From contig DIHI01000125.1 in the NCBI GenBank assembly GCA_002420085.1, positions 12,151-20,042 of the forward strand: DNA of 7,892 nucleotides, read 5' to 3'. Below are positions 6,616 to 7,892 of this stretch, piece by piece; within the stretch, counting starts at the first letter, position 1; every line of letters begins with the position of its first letter. Made by a program: the position numbers and the translations under genes. The notes beneath the pieces were generated by a model, which was not told the origin of the DNA, made no database searches, and saw nothing but the letters and a program-made list of their open reading frames with translations. This stretch comes from Lysobacterales bacterium UBA5700. GTDB lineage: Bacteria > Pseudomonadota > Gammaproteobacteria > Xanthomonadales > Xanthomonadaceae.

Positions 6616-7458
6616 ATGAAGCGCGCCTTCCTCCTCGCCAGCTTGTTCGCCTCCTGTTTCGGCGTGATGACCCTGCTCGCGCCAATCGCGATCGCTGCCG
6701 AACCCGATTCCAACGCCAATTCCAAGCCGGGTGCCGAGCCCGCGCGGACCAGTCAGACCGATGCCATCGAAGACCCGTGGCAAGGCTTCAACCGGCCCAT
6801 GCACCGACTGAACCGTGGTCTCGATCGCTACCTGGCAAAGCCGATCGCCAGGGCCTACGTCCGGGTGGTGCCGCGCCCGCTGCGGATCGGCATCAGCAAC
6901 TTCTTCACCAATCTGTTCCAACCGCTGACCGCCGCCCATCAACTTCTGCAGGGCAAGCCGGCCGAAGCCGGCACCTCGGTCGGTCGGTTCTCGTTGAATG
7001 TCGTGCTCGGCCTGGGGGGTCTGTTCGACCCTGCCAGCCACGCTCGCCTGCCGCTGCGCCAGGAAGACCTCGGCCAGACATTGGCGGTCTGGGGCTGGAA
7101 GGATTCGCGTTACCTGGTTCTGCCCTTCCTGGGCCCAAGCACGGCGCGCGACGGTTTCGGCACCCTCGGCGATGGTTTCGCCAGTCCCTATCGTCTGGTT
7201 GACGACACCGGGGTCGAGTACGGCCTGCGCGGCCTCCAGATCGTCGATCTGCGCGCCAACCTGCTGGCCGCCGACGAGTTCGTCCGTGACGCCGACGACG
7301 ATTACCTGATCTTCCGCGACGCCTACCTGCAACGTCGCCAGTTCCTCATCCGCGACGGCCAGGACCAGACCCCCGACTACCTGCTCGACGACGACTTCGA
7401 CGATTTCGAGGACTTCGACGACCCCTCCTCGGAGCCATCGGGGTCCGACCCCCGATGA
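6616..7458 (+). CDS. mlaA: Phospholipid-binding protein MlaA (VacJ family)
   Basis: MlaA sits in the outer membrane and draws misplaced phospholipid from its outer leaflet, passing it towards the inner-membrane Mla transporter to keep outer-membrane lipid asymmetry. The 280-residue product shows the family motifs in order: DPWQGFNRPMHRLNRGLD (53-70), NFFTNLFQP (95-103), GRFSLNVVLGLGGLFDPA (123-140), EDLGQTLAVWGW (150-161) and YLVLPFLGPSTARDGFG (166-182). The N-terminal signal peptide looks like a signal peptidase I type (AIA cut after residue 27). Cys14 in LFASC formally fits a lipobox but lies unusually early, with hydrophobic residues after it. Residues 254-280 form an acidic tail with repeated Asp/Phe. 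The ATG at 6616 fits the signal peptide; the ribosome binding site is weak (GAGCAG, 6603-6608). The stop overlaps mlaF by 4 bp. Confidence 0.93.
   Translation: MKRAFLLASLFASCFGVMTLLAPIAIAAEPDSNANSKPGAEPARTSQTDAIEDPWQGFNRPMHRLNRGLDRYLAKPIARAYVRVVPRPLRIGISNFFTNLFQPLTAAHQLLQGKPAEAGTSVGRFSLNVVLGLGGLFDPASHARLPLRQEDLGQTLAVWGWKDSRYLVLPFLGPSTARDGFGTLGDGFASPYRLVDDTGVEYGLRGLQIVDLRANLLAADEFVRDADDDYLIFRDAYLQRRQFLIRDGQDQTPDYLLDDDFDDFEDFDDPSSEPSGSDPR
7436..7457 (+). promoter_or_regulatory. Hairpin enclosing the mlaF start codon
   Basis: CATCGGGG (7436-7443) pairs perfectly with CCCCGATG (7450-7457) around a 6-nt loop. The right arm contains the whole mlaF ATG (7455-7457), and the left arm contains the only G-rich stretch near enough to act as ribosome binding site. 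Ribosomes finishing mlaA would melt it, which would couple mlaF translation to mlaA. The stem is seen directly; the function is inferred. Confidence 0.4.
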
Positions 7459-7892
7459 GCGATCGCCTCGCATCCGGCATCCCCGAACCGAACGGCAGCC
7501 GCATGGATGACATCGGGTCGGGCATCGGGCCGAACACCGGCCCGGCGCTGGCGCTGCGCGGGGTGCGCATCGAACGCGGCGGTCGAGTGATCCTCGACGG
7601 CATCGATCTGACCGTGCCGCGCGGTTCGATCACCGCCGTGCTCGGCCCCAGCGGTGCCGGCAAATCGACCCTGCTGCACACCATCACCGGTGAACTCCGG
7701 CCCAGCGCCGGTACGGTCGAGGTGTTCGGCGAACCGGTCCGCTACGGGCAGACCACCGACCTGCTCCGACTGCGCCGCAGCATCGGCGTGCTGTTGCAGG
7801 GCAATGGCCTGCTGTCCGACCTGACTGCGGGCGACAACATCGCCCTGCCCTTGCGTGCCCACACCCGGCTGCCCGATCCGGTGATCCAGCGG
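7455..7892 (+). CDS. mlaF: MlaF-like phospholipid ABC transporter ATPase (5' part)
   Basis: The first 146 codons of an ABC ATPase, cut by the window edge without a stop. MlaF powers the inner-membrane MlaFEDB complex that moves phospholipid between the periplasmic carrier MlaC and the inner membrane. Seen here: beta-strand start ALALRGVRIERGGRVILDG (31-49), Walker A GPSGAGKST (64-72) and Q-loop Gln115 in VLLQGNGLLSDLT. The run DNIALPLRAHTRLPDPVIQ (127-145) closely resembles the same region of E. coli MlaF (DNVAYPLREHTQLP), which separates it from generic ABC ATPases. The ABC signature and Walker B lie outside the window. The ATG at 7455 overlaps the mlaA stop (ATGA); it gives a Gly/Pro/Ser-rich extension, and ATG 7503 (residue 17) is an alternative closer to family length. 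Adjacency to mlaA supports the call. Confidence 0.9.
   Translation, partial: MSDRLASGIPEPNGSRMDDIGSGIGPNTGPALALRGVRIERGGRVILDGIDLTVPRGSITAVLGPSGAGKSTLLHTITGELRPSAGTVEVFGEPVRYGQTTDLLRLRRSIGVLLQGNGLLSDLTAGDNIALPLRAHTRLPDPVIQR

Overview
The window is GC-rich, single-strand-biased, gene-dense bacterial chromosome. Every protein gene I can support, and the one tRNA gene, lies on the + strand. MinCDE, MlaA/MlaF, a bacterial ACE-like M2 peptidase and an Arg-type cysteine dioxygenase together point to a gammaproteobacterium, most likely in or near the Xanthomonadales/Lysobacterales. Bacterial ACE homologues are known there, and similar cysteine dioxygenases are familiar to me from that group. This placement is an inference from protein resemblance, not a search.

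Layout. Bases 1-255 hold no supported gene: a 9-bp hairpin (28-54) and a good sigma70-type promoter (176-204). From 256 to 5339 there is a tight run of six genes: a GNAT acetyltransferase, minC, minD, minE, a small HExxH putative metalloprotease, and an M2 dipeptidyl carboxypeptidase lipoprotein. Gaps are 17, 13, 2 and 19 bp, and the last pair overlaps by 4 bp (ATGA), so one transcript is plausible. An extra promoter-like site lies just before the M2 gene. The gap 5340-5553 carries a perfect 13-bp hairpin (terminator candidate), a second smaller hairpin, and a promoter for a cysteine dioxygenase gene (5554-6132). A tRNA-Leu(CAA) gene with encoded CCA follows at 6218-6304. After about 310 bp without a convincing gene come mlaA (6616-7458) and the 5' part of mlaF (7455 to the window edge), overlapping by 4 bp.

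How the genes work together. MinC, MinD and MinE position the division septum: MinD is the membrane-bound ATPase, MinC inhibits FtsZ, and MinE drives oscillation. MlaA takes mislocalised phospholipid from the outer leaflet of the outer membrane, and MlaF is the ATPase of the inner-membrane Mla transporter. The M2 peptidase should act in the periplasm or at the outer membrane. The cysteine dioxygenase oxidises cysteine to cysteine sulfinate in the cytoplasm.

I do not see a clearly new system such as a defence island, CRISPR array or mobile element. The points most worth following are the unnamed HEAGH protein sitting in the min gene run, a bacterial cysteine dioxygenase that keeps the Cys and Tyr of the mammalian cofactor pair, an MlaA that appears to lack a normal lipobox and has a strongly acidic tail, and a hairpin that buries the mlaF start codon.
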